64,000 nucleotides of DNA from Paraliobacillus sp044383835 (GCF_044383835.1 NZ_JBISEP010000003.1:62001-126000); one strand, 5' to 3'. Shown: positions 24,061 through 33,918, counted from the first letter of the stretch. Notes: a model not told the origin generated them from the letters alone. Translations and numbers: made by a program.

Positions 24061-26703
24061 CTAAAATTGAATATGAACCGTCTTTATTTCTTTAGGTTTA
24101 AAAGCACCTAATGTAATAGCATTACTGTTTAATTCCACTTGCTGTATTTCTTTTTCTGCCATAGAAACCAATTTACATGCTTTTACTTCATCATGGAATG
24201 TCACTTTACCACTATCCTTTATAGCTGAGCTATTTGGATTGAAAAAACGAATAATATAACCGTTACCATCCATCGCTTTCTTAAAACTACTAAACACAAC
24301 ATGTAAATCACTAGCATCAAACCAAGACAATGCATTTGGTACATCAAAAGGTAAAGGATGTGTGACAAAATATTTTAATGTCGTTGTAAATTGATTAAGT
24401 GATTGTTGCTGATAATATGGTAAAGATATAGCATGTCTTTGCCACCTACTAAATGTATCAACTGGATCGAATGTACGTTCAAGTATAAACGAACATTTAA
24501 ATGTTAATTTTTTCTGCAATTGACTATTTGGTGTTTCAATGTAACGAAATTGATTTCCAGATGCTACACCCGGTCGTCTCAATAAGTCTGGTTTTCCAAG
24601 ATATCCAACGGATCGAAACAATGTTAATGCAATACTATTATGATTTAAAATTTGGTATTCCTTTACCCCTTTAGAGAAAGCAGTAAGGCTACTATTGTCA
24701 TCATGAATATTAACAAAGTTAAGCATTGGATAGATCGTTGTCGGTTCTTCCTTCCAGCCTTTTTCTCTCCATTTATCCATATTTGGATCTACTGTTTTTC
24801 TTGCAATCGTACCGAATGGTGTATCTGCAACACTCTCTGATGTGTGTATACTACTATTAAGAATCAATCGCATCCGATGCTCCATCGTTTGATTATCAAT
24901 GGTTAAATGCATATCTATCATTTGATTATCTTTATTTAATGATAGTCGACAAACATATGGAATATATTTGCTTCTTTCTCCTAATTCTCTCTCTTTTAAA
25001 TTAGCTGCTGCTTTCCATTCACCTGTCAATTCAATGGAGCTAGTATACGTCCCTTGAATAGTAGTAAGCTTTGCATCAGAGAAGTCATATGTGACTACAT
25101 CATCTTTCATTGGTGGTGAATAATCATAGTTATCCCCATCATCACCTGCATCTTCAATCATTAAGAAATTCTCATGATAGGTATCTTTCTTTTTATCATA
25201 TACATTGATTTTTCCAGATTGATATGCGACTTTATAAAACACATTCTCTATTACATGCTCTGTTGTAATAGGATCATTTGCTTTGTTCGCTAGGCTATCA
25301 ATTTCATGCTCTTTACCTTCCACAACCGTTATCACTTCATAGCCCATTGCTTTCATTTCTATAGGTAAAGCAATCGTTGTTTCAAAGTAATATGCTTCAG
25401 GATTTGGGTCTTTTACTTTTCTAATCGGATCGTTTGTTTTCTTTTCAACATGAATGATTTGATAAGCTATTTTCACACCATCATGGTAGATTACAAAATC
25501 TTGCTCGGCTGTTGTCACATTTAATTTCATTATCTGCTTCCGTTTCATCGGTAGCGTATTAAAAATTGTGATCTGATTATCTTTCAACTCTGCTCTCGAC
25601 TCACTTATCTTACGTGTTAAATAATCTACAATAGAGTAAGAAAGTTCATCTGCTTCAATGAAACGATTTAAAATGGAACGGTTTGTTTTATCACTATTAC
25701 AACCACCAGCACTATCATGCGCATGATTTCGTAATGTTAACTTCCATACTTTATCGAGTAATTCTTGTTTGTAGGAAATACCAATCTTATTTGCCAAGGC
25801 CATTAATGGCTCAACCTGATAGATCAATCTTCTTTCTATTTTGTCATTCAGATACTTGTGATCATATCTAGAAGAATATATCGAACGATGAATTTTAGAA
25901 ACTTCACCAGCTAGTAATTCTCCTTGTACAGTGGGCAATGGAAGCCCTTCTTGTTTTATTTGATCAAATAACTGATCATAATTACTAACTACAAGGCTTT
26001 CATTATCTAATTGTTTATTATATTTTTCGATTCGATCTTTTAAGTTATAATCGACATACCGTTGGTCGCCACCTACAGGTAGTGCAATATGTGACGATAC
26101 AGTATCTTTGCTAATTTGTTCCACTAAAGATTGTGCATCGTCGGATTCAATTAACTGCACTCCAACAAAATAGCCATCTTTAATATTATAAGCAATGACT
26201 TGACTTTGATCTTCTGATTTCCAATAAAATTCACGTTGATCTAACACATCACTGGAAAGTCCACGCCAAAAAACAGCCTTGTCTATACCCATTTCAGAAA
26301 AGATTTTCGGCATATCAATCGATTGACCAAAAGCATCTGGGATATAGCCGAGCATATCTGCTCCACCAAGCGAATGACCTAACTTGATTCCCAACTCAAG
26401 GTTACGAACGATGGATTCACCTCGGATTATAAGCTGATCAGTTTGTGTATACCACGGCCCTATCTTAAGCTTTCCATCTTCCACCAATTTCACTAATCGC
26501 TCTTTTTTATCTGGATTTGCTTCTAAATAATCTTCTACAATACTTAATTGTCCATCTAACATATAGCAATCGACAATCCCTTTTTCAAGAGCTTCTATTA
26601 CTTCATCAACATGGTAACAGAGTTGAATGAACGACTCATTACTAGTGAAATACCATTCGTAGTCCCAATGTGTATGGGCAATAACATGAATTTTCTTCTC
26701 CAT
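24061..26703 (-). CDS. mngB: GH38 alpha-mannosidase, mannosylglycerate hydrolase-like (MngB)
   Basis: 880 residues, matching E. coli MngB length. The zinc and catalytic residues of GH38 are seen: HTHWDYEWYF at the N-terminus (His, Asp), nucleophile Asp in YIPDAFGQS, and LRNHAHDSAGGCNSD with a zinc His. Middle and C-terminal beta domains follow. MngB removes mannose-6-phosphate from phospho-mannosylglycerate after PTS uptake. The two genes upstream (27196-28662 and 26730-27194) are a fructose-family EIIBC and EIIA, as expected for mannosylglycerate use, though other alpha-mannosides or phospho-sugars are possible. The substrate is inference from the family and context. Confidence 0.85.
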   Translation of the reverse strand: MEKKIHVIAHTHWDYEWYFTSNESFIQLCYHVDEVIEALEKGIVDCYMLDGQLSIVEDYLEANPDKKERLVKLVEDGKLKIGPWYTQTDQLIIRGESIVRNLELGIKLGHSLGGADMLGYIPDAFGQSIDMPKIFSEMGIDKAVFWRGLSSDVLDQREFYWKSEDQSQVIAYNIKDGYFVGVQLIESDDAQSLVEQISKDTVSSHIALPVGGDQRYVDYNLKDRIEKYNKQLDNESLVVSNYDQLFDQIKQEGLPLPTVQGELLAGEVSKIHRSIYSSRYDHKYLNDKIERRLIYQVEPLMALANKIGISYKQELLDKVWKLTLRNHAHDSAGGCNSDKTNRSILNRFIEADELSYSIVDYLTRKISESRAELKDNQITIFNTLPMKRKQIMKLNVTTAEQDFVIYHDGVKIAYQIIHVEKKTNDPIRKVKDPNPEAYYFETTIALPIEMKAMGYEVITVVEGKEHEIDSLANKANDPITTEHVIENVFYKVAYQSGKINVYDKKKDTYHENFLMIEDAGDDGDNYDYSPPMKDDVVTYDFSDAKLTTIQGTYTSSIELTGEWKAAANLKERELGERSKYIPYVCRLSLNKDNQMIDMHLTIDNQTMEHRMRLILNSSIHTSESVADTPFGTIARKTVDPNMDKWREKGWKEEPTTIYPMLNFVNIHDDNSSLTAFSKGVKEYQILNHNSIALTLFRSVGYLGKPDLLRRPGVASGNQFRYIETPNSQLQKKLTFKCSFILERTFDPVDTFSRWQRHAISLPYYQQQSLNQFTTTLKYFVTHPLPFDVPNALSWFDASDLHVVFSSFKKAMDGNGYIIRFFNPNSSAIKDSGKVTFHDEVKACKLVSMAEKEIQQVELNSNAITLGAFKPKEIKTVHIQF

Positions 26704-26729
26704 TTCGCAACCCTACCTAACACTGTTTG

Positions 26730-27194
26730 TTAATTGTCTTCCGTCATTAATTTATCTTTGATCAGCTTATACATTTCTTCTTTATCAGTCGTCTTTAAAA
26801 TTGCCCTCGTGAACACATCATCAATCAATGCTCTAGAAATATTGCTTAACACTTTCAAATGTTGTTGATTCTCACCTTCTGGAATAGCTAATGAAAAAGC
26901 TAAGCTAACAGATTTGTCATCCATTGATTCCCATTCAATCGGATGATTAAACTTTATAACCATGATTGAAGGTTTGATAACCGTCTTATTTTTACAATGA
27001 GGTATAGCAATACCGTCCTTAAATCCAGTTGTTACTTCTTTTTCTCGCTTTTTCAATCCTTTATAAAAAGCTTTCTCCGATTTAACAATATTTTGTTCAT
27101 GAGCAAATGTACCAATAAACTTTAATGCCTCGTCTTTCGTTGTCGCATTCGAATCGAACGTAATATTATCTAGACTAAACATATCATCCATCAT
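26730..27194 (-). CDS. PTS fructose/mannitol-family EIIA
   Basis: 154 residues, EIIA fold. The phospho-accepting His is in DGIAIPHCKNK, the LAIPEGENQQHLKVLSNISR segment is typical. It receives phosphate from HPr and passes it to the EIIB domain encoded just upstream. Its ATG starts one base from the EIIBC stop, so the two are translated together. EIIBC+EIIA replaces the single EIIABC polypeptide of E. coli MngA. Confidence 0.93.
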   Translation of the reverse strand: MMDDMFSLDNITFDSNATTKDEALKFIGTFAHEQNIVKSEKAFYKGLKKREKEVTTGFKDGIAIPHCKNKTVIKPSIMVIKFNHPIEWESMDDKSVSLAFSLAIPEGENQQHLKVLSNISRALIDDVFTRAILKTTDKEEMYKLIKDKLMTEDN

Positions 27195-27195
27195 T

Positions 27196-28662
27196 TTAAT
27201 CCACCCTTTTTTTTGTAAACCCGATAATTAAAGCGGTTACTAAGACACCTGTCATTACACTAAATATCCAAGTGACAAATGGAATCGGTTGTTCAATATA
27301 CCCGATAAATGTACCAAGTGGAGAACCAATACCACCGTAAAACTTAGCACCTAAACCGGTAGCTAAACCACCCGCAACCGCTGATCCTACAACAAAAGCT
27401 GGAATCATACGAACCGGATCTTGTGCGGCAAATGGTATTGCACCTTCTGTCACACCAACAATCCCCATACCAAAAGCACTATTGGCAGATACTTTTTCTG
27501 TCGTTGAGAATTTCTTTTTAAACAAAATCGAAGCTAGCCAAATACCAAGTGGTGCTACTGAAATAGCTGCTTGTGTCGCTGTTTGTGGAACAAAGTTTGC
27601 TCCTTCAATACCATATTTAGCAACGGTGTCTGTAAACACAGCTGTACCAAACACTAGTGCTGTCTTATTAACTGGCCCACCTAGGTCAAAACCAACCATT
27701 GCACCAATCACTACACCAATAATCACTGGTGCTGCTGCGTAATTTTCACTTAAAACAGTTAGCCCCTCATATAGTGAACTCATTAAACCTGCAATTGGAT
27801 TTCCTAACACATACATAACAACAATAGCAATAACTAATGTACTAACAAATGGAATCAACATAATTGGAACAATTGGTTGAATCAATTTTGGATAAGGAAT
27901 TTTTTTCAATAATTTAACAAGATAACCTGTTAGAAAGGCAACTAAGATAGCAGCTAAAAAGCCACCACCAGCTTCTGCTCCAAGCATTTCAGCATTGTTT
28001 GCAATATACGCACCAATCATCGCAGCTGCTATAGCCGGTTTACCAGCGATCGAGTTTGCTACAAAACCAGCAAACAGCGGAATCATTAGCATAAAACCGA
28101 CTTGTCCAACACTAAATAAGTTTGACATTAATTCACCGAATATAGTTGATTGGTCAAATCCCCAATTTACAATTCTTCCTGCCTCGTCACGTTGGAAAGC
28201 AGCAACGTTTGCAATAGCTAAAATAAGTCCAGAAGCAATAACCATCGGAATCATATACGAGATACCAGCCATAATATGTTGGAAGAAACCGCCTTCTTCC
28301 GTTTTACCCATTTTAACTCCGCCAGCTTTTGTTCCTTTTTCACCATATGGTTCAGCTTTTTCTAAAGCTGTTTCAATCACTCCATGGGCATTTTTCATTG
28401 CTTCGCCTGCCCTAACTCGCAATACTCTTTTCCCAAAAAAGCGGGACATATCAATATTAATTTCTACTGCTAAGATAACTACATCTGCTTGTTCAATTTC
28501 TTCTTGTGTTAATGCGTTCTCAACACCTATTGAACCTTGTGTTTCAATTTTTATTTCATACCCTTTTTCTTTGCCAGCTTTTTCTAACGATTCAGCAGCC
28601 ATATACGTATGTGCAATACCAGCTGAACACGCTGTCACACCGACTATTTTCTTCTTTGTCAT
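27196..28662 (-). CDS. PTS fructose/mannosylglycerate-family EIIBC
   Basis: 488 residues. N-terminal EIIB with phospho-Cys in VGVTACSAGIAHTYMAAE (about Cys12), a short linker, then an eight-helix-type fructose-family EIIC (GVTEGAIPFAAQDP, DLGGPVNKTA). It takes up and phosphorylates a sugar; with the adjacent GH38 enzyme the cargo is probably 2-O-alpha-mannosyl-D-glycerate or another alpha-mannoside. First gene of the operon with EIIA and GH38; ribosome site AAGGAGG before ATG 28662. A cre-like site and promoter lie in the 100 bases upstream. Confidence 0.92.
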   Translation of the reverse strand: MTKKKIVGVTACSAGIAHTYMAAESLEKAGKEKGYEIKIETQGSIGVENALTQEEIEQADVVILAVEINIDMSRFFGKRVLRVRAGEAMKNAHGVIETALEKAEPYGEKGTKAGGVKMGKTEEGGFFQHIMAGISYMIPMVIASGLILAIANVAAFQRDEAGRIVNWGFDQSTIFGELMSNLFSVGQVGFMLMIPLFAGFVANSIAGKPAIAAAMIGAYIANNAEMLGAEAGGGFLAAILVAFLTGYLVKLLKKIPYPKLIQPIVPIMLIPFVSTLVIAIVVMYVLGNPIAGLMSSLYEGLTVLSENYAAAPVIIGVVIGAMVGFDLGGPVNKTALVFGTAVFTDTVAKYGIEGANFVPQTATQAAISVAPLGIWLASILFKKKFSTTEKVSANSAFGMGIVGVTEGAIPFAAQDPVRMIPAFVVGSAVAGGLATGLGAKFYGGIGSPLGTFIGYIEQPIPFVTWIFSVMTGVLVTALIIGFTKKRVD

Positions 28663-28704
28663 TGTCTGTATCCTCCTTGGTGATCCATTTATTAAAACGC
28701 ATAC

Positions 28705-28720
28705 AAGAGAGCGCTCAAAA
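28705..28720 (-). promoter_or_regulatory. Possible cre (CcpA) site of the EIIBC-EIIA-GH38 operon
   Basis: AAGAGAGCGCTCAAAA resembles the cre consensus (TGAAARCGYTTTCA-like, GCGC centre) and sits between a TATAAT-like -10 (28746-28751) and the gene start. Partial match. Confidence 0.45.
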
Positions 28721-28771
28721 CTTATATACGAGATTTAATACGTTCATTATAAAAGCAGTCTATTTAGTTTG

Positions 28772-28840
28772 TATATACTTTCATTAAAAAGTGTTAAAAG
28801 TATCAAACTCTATATTTTTATTGAAAATACTTTCATGAAT
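28772..28840 (-). promoter_or_regulatory. Repeated ATACTTTCAT motifs upstream of the PTS-GH38 operon
   Basis: ATACTTTCATTAA and ATACTTTCATGAA occur about 50 bases apart, with an inverted partner (AAAGTAT) between them. They lie upstream of the promoter and could be operator sites for the downstream RpiR regulator. Inference from spacing only. Confidence 0.35.
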
Positions 28841-28864
28841 CGAAGAATCATGCCCACCTCTTTT

Positions 28865-29428
28865 TTACAATCCACTAATCCCTTTATTCGCCAGGTCAGT
28901 AATCATTTGCGCCATTGCTTTTGGCGTTTTGTCCATTCCATTTTTCAACCATGTCTCTATAACTTGCATACTGCCGCTTACATAGAATAAGCTAATATAT
29001 TCAGTTAGTTCCTTATCGACTTGATTTTCTTGAACTAGATTATGAACAGTATGCTCTAGCGCATGTTTTATTATTCGTTTTTTAAATGTAACATCTCCAT
29101 GCGCACTAAGTAATGTTTCACACATTTCTTTATTTTCAACGACATATTCCAACAGTTTTGTTGTCATCTCAAGCCCTTCATCTTCTTTACTATAATTATA
29201 ACTAGCTAACGTTTCATTCATATCTTTAATAATTTCTTCTTCAATCTGATGAAGTAAGTCATATTGACTAGCGTAATGTGTATAAAATGTAGAACGATTA
29301 ATATCTGCCTTTTCACAAATTTCTTTAATTGTAATGGAATTGATTGGTTTTTGTTTCAATATCTCCATTAAACTTTGCCTTAAAACCATGCGTGTATATT
29401 TTTTTCGTCTATCCAACTTATGACTCAT
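28865..29428 (-). CDS. TetR/AcrR family repressor
   Basis: 187 residues. N-terminal three-helix HTH: SITIKEICEKADINRSTFYTHYAS, then an all-alpha ligand domain ending in a TetR_C-like segment. It is divergent from an MMPL exporter and secreted repeat protein, with two inverted repeats between them, so it most likely represses that pair and itself. The ligand is not inferable. Confidence 0.92.
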   Translation of the reverse strand: MSHKLDRRKKYTRMVLRQSLMEILKQKPINSITIKEICEKADINRSTFYTHYASQYDLLHQIEEEIIKDMNETLASYNYSKEDEGLEMTTKLLEYVVENKEMCETLLSAHGDVTFKKRIIKHALEHTVHNLVQENQVDKELTEYISLFYVSGSMQVIETWLKNGMDKTPKAMAQMITDLANKGISGL

Positions 29429-29446
29429 TTTCTATTCCCCTCTTTT

Positions 29447-29480
29447 TTTCCCAACATTTTATAGATTTGATGTTGGGAAA
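29447..29480. promoter_or_regulatory. Inverted repeat, candidate TetR operator (site 1)
   Basis: TTTCCCAACAT and ATGTTGGGAAA are perfect 11-base arms around 12 bases, about 20 bases before the TetR start. Confidence 0.6.
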
Positions 29481-29522
29481 TGTACGTTTTTAATTAAACT
29501 GTTTGTTGATTATCCAACACAG

Positions 29523-29549
29523 CGTTATTATAATAGTACAGTAATAACG
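29523..29549. promoter_or_regulatory. Inverted repeat, candidate TetR operator (site 2)
   Basis: CGTTATTA and TAATAACG, 8-base arms, 11-base spacer, ending 13 bases before the MMPL start. The spacer includes a TATAAT-like -10, as a repressor site would. Confidence 0.6.
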
Positions 29550-29562
29550 TTGCAAGAGAGGG

Positions 29563-31626
29563 ATGATTAAAATAAATTTTTCCACACTGCTAATTAAATA
29601 TAAAAAACCGATTGTGATTCTATTTTTCACGATTGCACTTATCAGCGCTTTTATGCAATCTTTTGTAACTGTCAATTACGATATGGTGGATTATTTACCC
29701 GAAAATGCACCGTCTGTTGAGGCAATGAACGTGTTGGAGGATGAATTTTCTGAATCGGTAACAAACGCTCGTGTAATGGTGAAAGATGTTACCATACAAG
29801 AGGCACTTCAATACAAGCAAGATTTAACTACAATAAACGGTGTATCGAATGTCATGTGGTTAGATGATGCGATTGATATAAAAATGCCGATTGAAATAGC
29901 AGATAAAGACACGGTTAATAATTATTATAAAGACCAATCCGCCTTATTCTCTTTAACCATTGCTGAAGGTGATGAAGTTGAAGTAACTAATTCGATTTAT
30001 GAATTAATAGGAGAGGAAAATGCCATGTCTGGTGAAGCAGTCGATATGGCGTTTGCACAAAAAATGACTGGCGCTGAATCACTTAATGCTACGCTATTAC
30101 TTGTGCCAATTGTAATCATTATCTTAGTATTATCTACTAGTTCTTGGTTAGAGCCAATATTTTTCTTAACTGCAATTGGTATCTCTATTTTAATTAATTT
30201 AGGTACAAATCTTTTTCTTGGTGAAGTATCATTTGTTACACAATCTGTAAGTCCAATTCTTCAACTTGCTGTTTCACTTGATTATGCGATTTTCTTATTA
30301 CACAGCTTTCAATATCATAGACAACAGACAATAGATATTGAAGAAGCAATGCGCAAAGCAATGAAACAATCTTTTCCAGCTATTGTGGCAAGTGCAGCTA
30401 CAACCTTCTTTGGTTTTACAGCATTGACATTAATGGATTTTGAAATTGGTGCAGATTTAGGGCTTAACTTAGTAAAAGGTATCTTACTTAGCTTTATTAG
30501 TGTTGTCGTTTTCCTACCTGCATTGACATTATGGTTCTATAAATGGATTGACCGCACACAACACAAAAATCTATTGCCGCCAATTAAGCGCATTGGTCAT
30601 GTCGTCATGAAATTCCGTATCCCAAGCCTTATCCTTGTTTTCATCATTCTAGTTCCTGGATTTCTCGCACAAAGTCAAACAAACTTTATCTATGGAACAG
30701 GGGAACTTCCCGATGATACAAGGTCTGGTAGAGATACGATTACCATTGAAGAATCGTTTGGAAAATCAACACCAATGGTCGTCCTTGTACCAAAAGGTGA
30801 TGTTGGTAAAGAAACAGCACTTAGTAACCAATTAAAAGAGCTGGAGCATATCACAAGTATTATTTCTTATCCAAATACTGTAGGATCTGTCATTCCATCA
30901 GATTATTTATCTGACGATGTCACCGATCAATTTTACTCTAACAATTACGCTCGAATGATTTTGTATACAAATACAGATAAAGAAGGAGACGCTACCTTCT
31001 CCCTAATTGATTCCATTCATGAGACAATCGATCATTACTATAATGGAGAAACACATGTATTAGGAGAAAGTGTTACCTTATATGATATAAAAAATATTGT
31101 TACGAAAGATAATAAAATTGTAAATATTATGACAATAGTAGCTATTGCAATTGTACTACTGATCACATTTCGATCAATCACATTACCAATTATTTTACTA
31201 GTAACGATTCAGACTGCGGTTTGGGTAAACTTATCGATTCCTTATTTCACTGAAACGCCACTCGTTTACGTTGGCTATTTAATCGTAAGTACGGTCCAAC
31301 TTGCTGCAACAGTAGACTATGCTATTTTACTCTCTGAAAATTACACAGAGAACCGAAAAGAAATGCCTGCATTCGAAGCAATAAAGCACACAATTAACCA
31401 GAAAATATTTTCTATATCTATTTCTGCTTCTATTTTATCTACTGTTGGCTTTATTTTAGCATGGACCTCTTCTAATCCAATTGTATCTTCTATTGGATTA
31501 TTACTTGGCAGAGGAGCATTATTAGCATTTATTCTAGTTGTGTTTTTCTTGCCAGCTATGTTATATACGTTTGACAAAGTGATTCAAAAAACAACTTGGA
31601 AAGCAAACTTTTTAAAGGAGAAATAA
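29563..31626 (+). CDS. MMPL/RND-superfamily exporter
   Basis: 687 residues in two halves, each with one helix, an extracellular loop of about 130 residues and five or so membrane helices (SSD-like). MMPL marks include LDYAIFLLHSFQYHR in the first half and VDYAILLSENYTENR in the second. Such proteins export lipids, glycolipids or drugs by proton force. The GAGAGGG upstream is close to the ATG, but no other start is usable. The next gene begins three bases later and shares the transcript; regulation by the divergent TetR is likely. Confidence 0.9.
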   Translation: MIKINFSTLLIKYKKPIVILFFTIALISAFMQSFVTVNYDMVDYLPENAPSVEAMNVLEDEFSESVTNARVMVKDVTIQEALQYKQDLTTINGVSNVMWLDDAIDIKMPIEIADKDTVNNYYKDQSALFSLTIAEGDEVEVTNSIYELIGEENAMSGEAVDMAFAQKMTGAESLNATLLLVPIVIIILVLSTSSWLEPIFFLTAIGISILINLGTNLFLGEVSFVTQSVSPILQLAVSLDYAIFLLHSFQYHRQQTIDIEEAMRKAMKQSFPAIVASAATTFFGFTALTLMDFEIGADLGLNLVKGILLSFISVVVFLPALTLWFYKWIDRTQHKNLLPPIKRIGHVVMKFRIPSLILVFIILVPGFLAQSQTNFIYGTGELPDDTRSGRDTITIEESFGKSTPMVVLVPKGDVGKETALSNQLKELEHITSIISYPNTVGSVIPSDYLSDDVTDQFYSNNYARMILYTNTDKEGDATFSLIDSIHETIDHYYNGETHVLGESVTLYDIKNIVTKDNKIVNIMTIVAIAIVLLITFRSITLPIILLVTIQTAVWVNLSIPYFTETPLVYVGYLIVSTVQLAATVDYAILLSENYTENRKEMPAFEAIKHTINQKIFSISISASILSTVGFILAWTSSNPIVSSIGLLLGRGALLAFILVVFFLPAMLYTFDKVIQKTTWKANFLKEK

Positions 31627-31628
31627 TA

Positions 31629-33464
31629 ATGAGAAGAAGAAAACTATTTGTGTTAACGATGATCCTAATATTAGTCTTTCCTACCACATTGATCCATGCC
31701 AAAAACGATGATGGCGAAGTAAAATCTAAGGAAGAAGTGGTCTATGCTACACTCGGAGCAGAGGGGCTATTACAAGATATTTATGTTGTCAATATTTTAG
31801 ATATAACAAAGCCAGGTCAGATAACCGATCATGGTAATTATACAAGTGTTAAAAATTTAACAACTGTCACACCAATTGACCAAAACAAACAGACAATAGC
31901 CATAAAAGCGTCCGAAGAAGGTGAATTTTATTACCAAGGAAATATGAAGGATCAAGCACTTCCTTGGCATGTTCAAATCGACTATCGGTTAGATGGTCAA
32001 AAAATAAACCCCAATCAATTAGCTGGTAAATCTGGTCATTTAAAAGTAAAAATTAAAACAAGCAAAAACGAAGCAATAAACAAGACTTTTTTTGAAAACT
32101 ATTTATTACAAATTTCAATGACTGCAGGATCAGAAGTATTTAAACACGTGCAAGCAACAGAAGGGACAATTGCGAATGCTGGTGAAGATTTAGTAATAAA
32201 TTGGACAGTTATGCCTGAAAAAAATAGTGATCTTACGCTTGAAGCAGATGTAACGAATTTTGAAATGAAAGGATTTGAGATTGCGGCATTACCTTCGTCA
32301 ATGCCAATTGAAGCACCAGATACAAAAGCACTAACAAGCGATTTTCAAAGTTTGCATGATGCGATTAAAGAAATAAACAGTGGGGTAAGCGAATTAAGTA
32401 ACGGTATTTCTGATTTAAGTAACGGTGCAAGTGACTTAAACAGTGGCTCTACTTCATTTCAACGTGCGGCTACTAAAGCAGCTAATTCATCTGAATCCTT
32501 AATCCAAGCATCGAATACGATTAGTCAATCATTGAATAAAATGAATCAATCAGTTGAAGATGGTGTAGCAACCCCTGATTTCAGCCAATTAGGAACATTA
32601 CAGCAAGGATTAAACGAAATGGCTAATGGATTAGAAAATGCTGCCAACCAATTGACAGAGTTGAGTAACGGATATACTGAAGTAACTCAAGGGCTAGATC
32701 AAGTAATGCAATCTTTACCAAGTACTCCCGAGTCTGAAGAAGAACTGCAAAAAAAGATAGCGGAAATGCAAGCTGTAGTTAATTCTTTTTCTGATGATGA
32801 TCTGAATAAAAAAGTTGCAAAAGAAATGATGACGACTTATCAAGCAGCGATTCAAGTAAAAGGAGCCTACATGCAAGATTTGAAGCCTAGCTTTGAACAA
32901 ATCGGCTCAAGTTTAGAGCAAGCTGATAGTCCACTAACAGTATTGGGTGGCAATTTATCAAAGATTGCTAGCGAATTAGGAACAACACTTGAATCCATCG
33001 ATATTGGTGATTCCTTTACGGAGCTTGAACAGGGATTAAACCAATTAACATCGAGCTATGATGATTTCCATACTGGTTTGGTTGAATATACGGATGGAAT
33101 CGATCAAATAGCCACGTCATACAATAATGTTGATAAAGGTATTGACGAAGTAGCGAATGGAACAGATGAGTTAGCTACAGGTGCTAATAAGCTTGATGAC
33201 GGAACAGAAGCATTAGAAACATCTACAGCTCAATTACCTAACGAAATAAAAAATGAAATAAATGCTATGTTAGAGCAATATGATAAATCTGACTATGACC
33301 CAGTATCTTTCGTTTCAACAAAAAACACAAATGTTGAACGGGTGCAATTTGTTATCCGAACAGAAAGCATTGAACAACAAAAAATGGGAAAAGAGACGGA
33401 AAAAACCGAGCAGAAAGAAGAACAAAAAAGCTTTTGGGACAAACTAGTAGATTTATTTAAATAA
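31629..33464 (+). CDS. Secreted LxxG/NG-repeat protein, partner of the MMPL exporter
   Basis: About 611 residues. Signal peptide MRRRKLFVLTMILILVFPTT then a mature extracellular protein with no membrane anchor. A beta-rich first part (about 30-230) is followed by coiled coil with YhgE/Pip-type heptads (GVSELSNGISDLSNGAS, and ELATGANKLDDGTEALE near 510-530). This combination of MMPL protein plus YhgE-like repeat protein is common in Bacillaceae and is thought to form an export assembly; the molecular role is unknown. Start at ATG 31629 after AAAGGAG; overlap with the MMPL gene by the longer frame is not needed. Confidence 0.85.
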   Translation: MRRRKLFVLTMILILVFPTTLIHAKNDDGEVKSKEEVVYATLGAEGLLQDIYVVNILDITKPGQITDHGNYTSVKNLTTVTPIDQNKQTIAIKASEEGEFYYQGNMKDQALPWHVQIDYRLDGQKINPNQLAGKSGHLKVKIKTSKNEAINKTFFENYLLQISMTAGSEVFKHVQATEGTIANAGEDLVINWTVMPEKNSDLTLEADVTNFEMKGFEIAALPSSMPIEAPDTKALTSDFQSLHDAIKEINSGVSELSNGISDLSNGASDLNSGSTSFQRAATKAANSSESLIQASNTISQSLNKMNQSVEDGVATPDFSQLGTLQQGLNEMANGLENAANQLTELSNGYTEVTQGLDQVMQSLPSTPESEEELQKKIAEMQAVVNSFSDDDLNKKVAKEMMTTYQAAIQVKGAYMQDLKPSFEQIGSSLEQADSPLTVLGGNLSKIASELGTTLESIDIGDSFTELEQGLNQLTSSYDDFHTGLVEYTDGIDQIATSYNNVDKGIDEVANGTDELATGANKLDDGTEALETSTAQLPNEIKNEINAMLEQYDKSDYDPVSFVSTKNTNVERVQFVIRTESIEQQKMGKETEKTEQKEEQKSFWDKLVDLFK

Positions 33465-33465
33465 T

Positions 33466-33500
33466 AGGGTATTAGGGGCAGACTCCACTGCCCCATTTTT
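33466..33500 (+). terminator. Terminator after the MMPL operon
   Basis: GGGGCAG and CTGCCCC pair and are followed by ATTTTT. It closes the MMPL/repeat-protein transcript. Confidence 0.85.
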
Positions 33501-33563
33501 GTGTTTATAAAATTACATTATGGGAAAAGTATCATTACAATATTTTTTAAGGAGCTGTTTGTT

Positions 33564-33890
33564 ATGAGTCATGAAAATCACCAAAAATTGTTGGCACTAC
33601 TTCATGAATGTATCGTAGCGTGCAACCACTGTTTTGATGCTTGTTTACAAGAAGATAATGTAGAAATGATGGCGCCATGCATTCGACTAGACCGAGAATG
33701 TGCCGACATTTGTGGGTATTTGGAAGCAGCGATTACAAGAAACTCTCCATATATTAAAGAGCTAGCAGCAGTATGTGCGAAAATTTGCCATGATTGTGGT
33801 CTAGAATGCAATAAACACGAACATGATCACTGTAAAAAATGCGCAGATGCTTGCTTTAAATGTGAAGAGGCATGCAAATCTATCGCATAA
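33564..33890 (+). CDS. Cys-rich four-helix protein, Csp-type cytosolic copper storage family
   Basis: 108 residues, 16 or so Cys arranged as CxxxC or CxxC pairs along helices (HECIVACNHCFDACLQ, CIRLDRECADICG, VCAKICHDCGLECNKH, HCKKCADACFKCEEAC). This is the Csp/DUF326 pattern; family members store many Cu(I) ions within a four-helix bundle, with no signal peptide here, like Csp3. Start ATG 33564 (nine bases after AAGGAG); the longer frame to 33501 has no ribosome site. No copper pump gene is near. Cargo metal is inferred from the family. Confidence 0.9.
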   Translation: MSHENHQKLLALLHECIVACNHCFDACLQEDNVEMMAPCIRLDRECADICGYLEAAITRNSPYIKELAAVCAKICHDCGLECNKHEHDHCKKCADACFKCEEACKSIA

Positions 33891-33918
33891 AACGTCACTC
33901 TTTGTAAATTTACATTTA

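Noticed and set aside
27995..28738. Long plus-strand open frame (247 codons) across the PTS EIIBC gene
   Set aside because: Mirror frame of a well-supported gene, with Ser/Ile/Pro-rich composition and no ribosome site.
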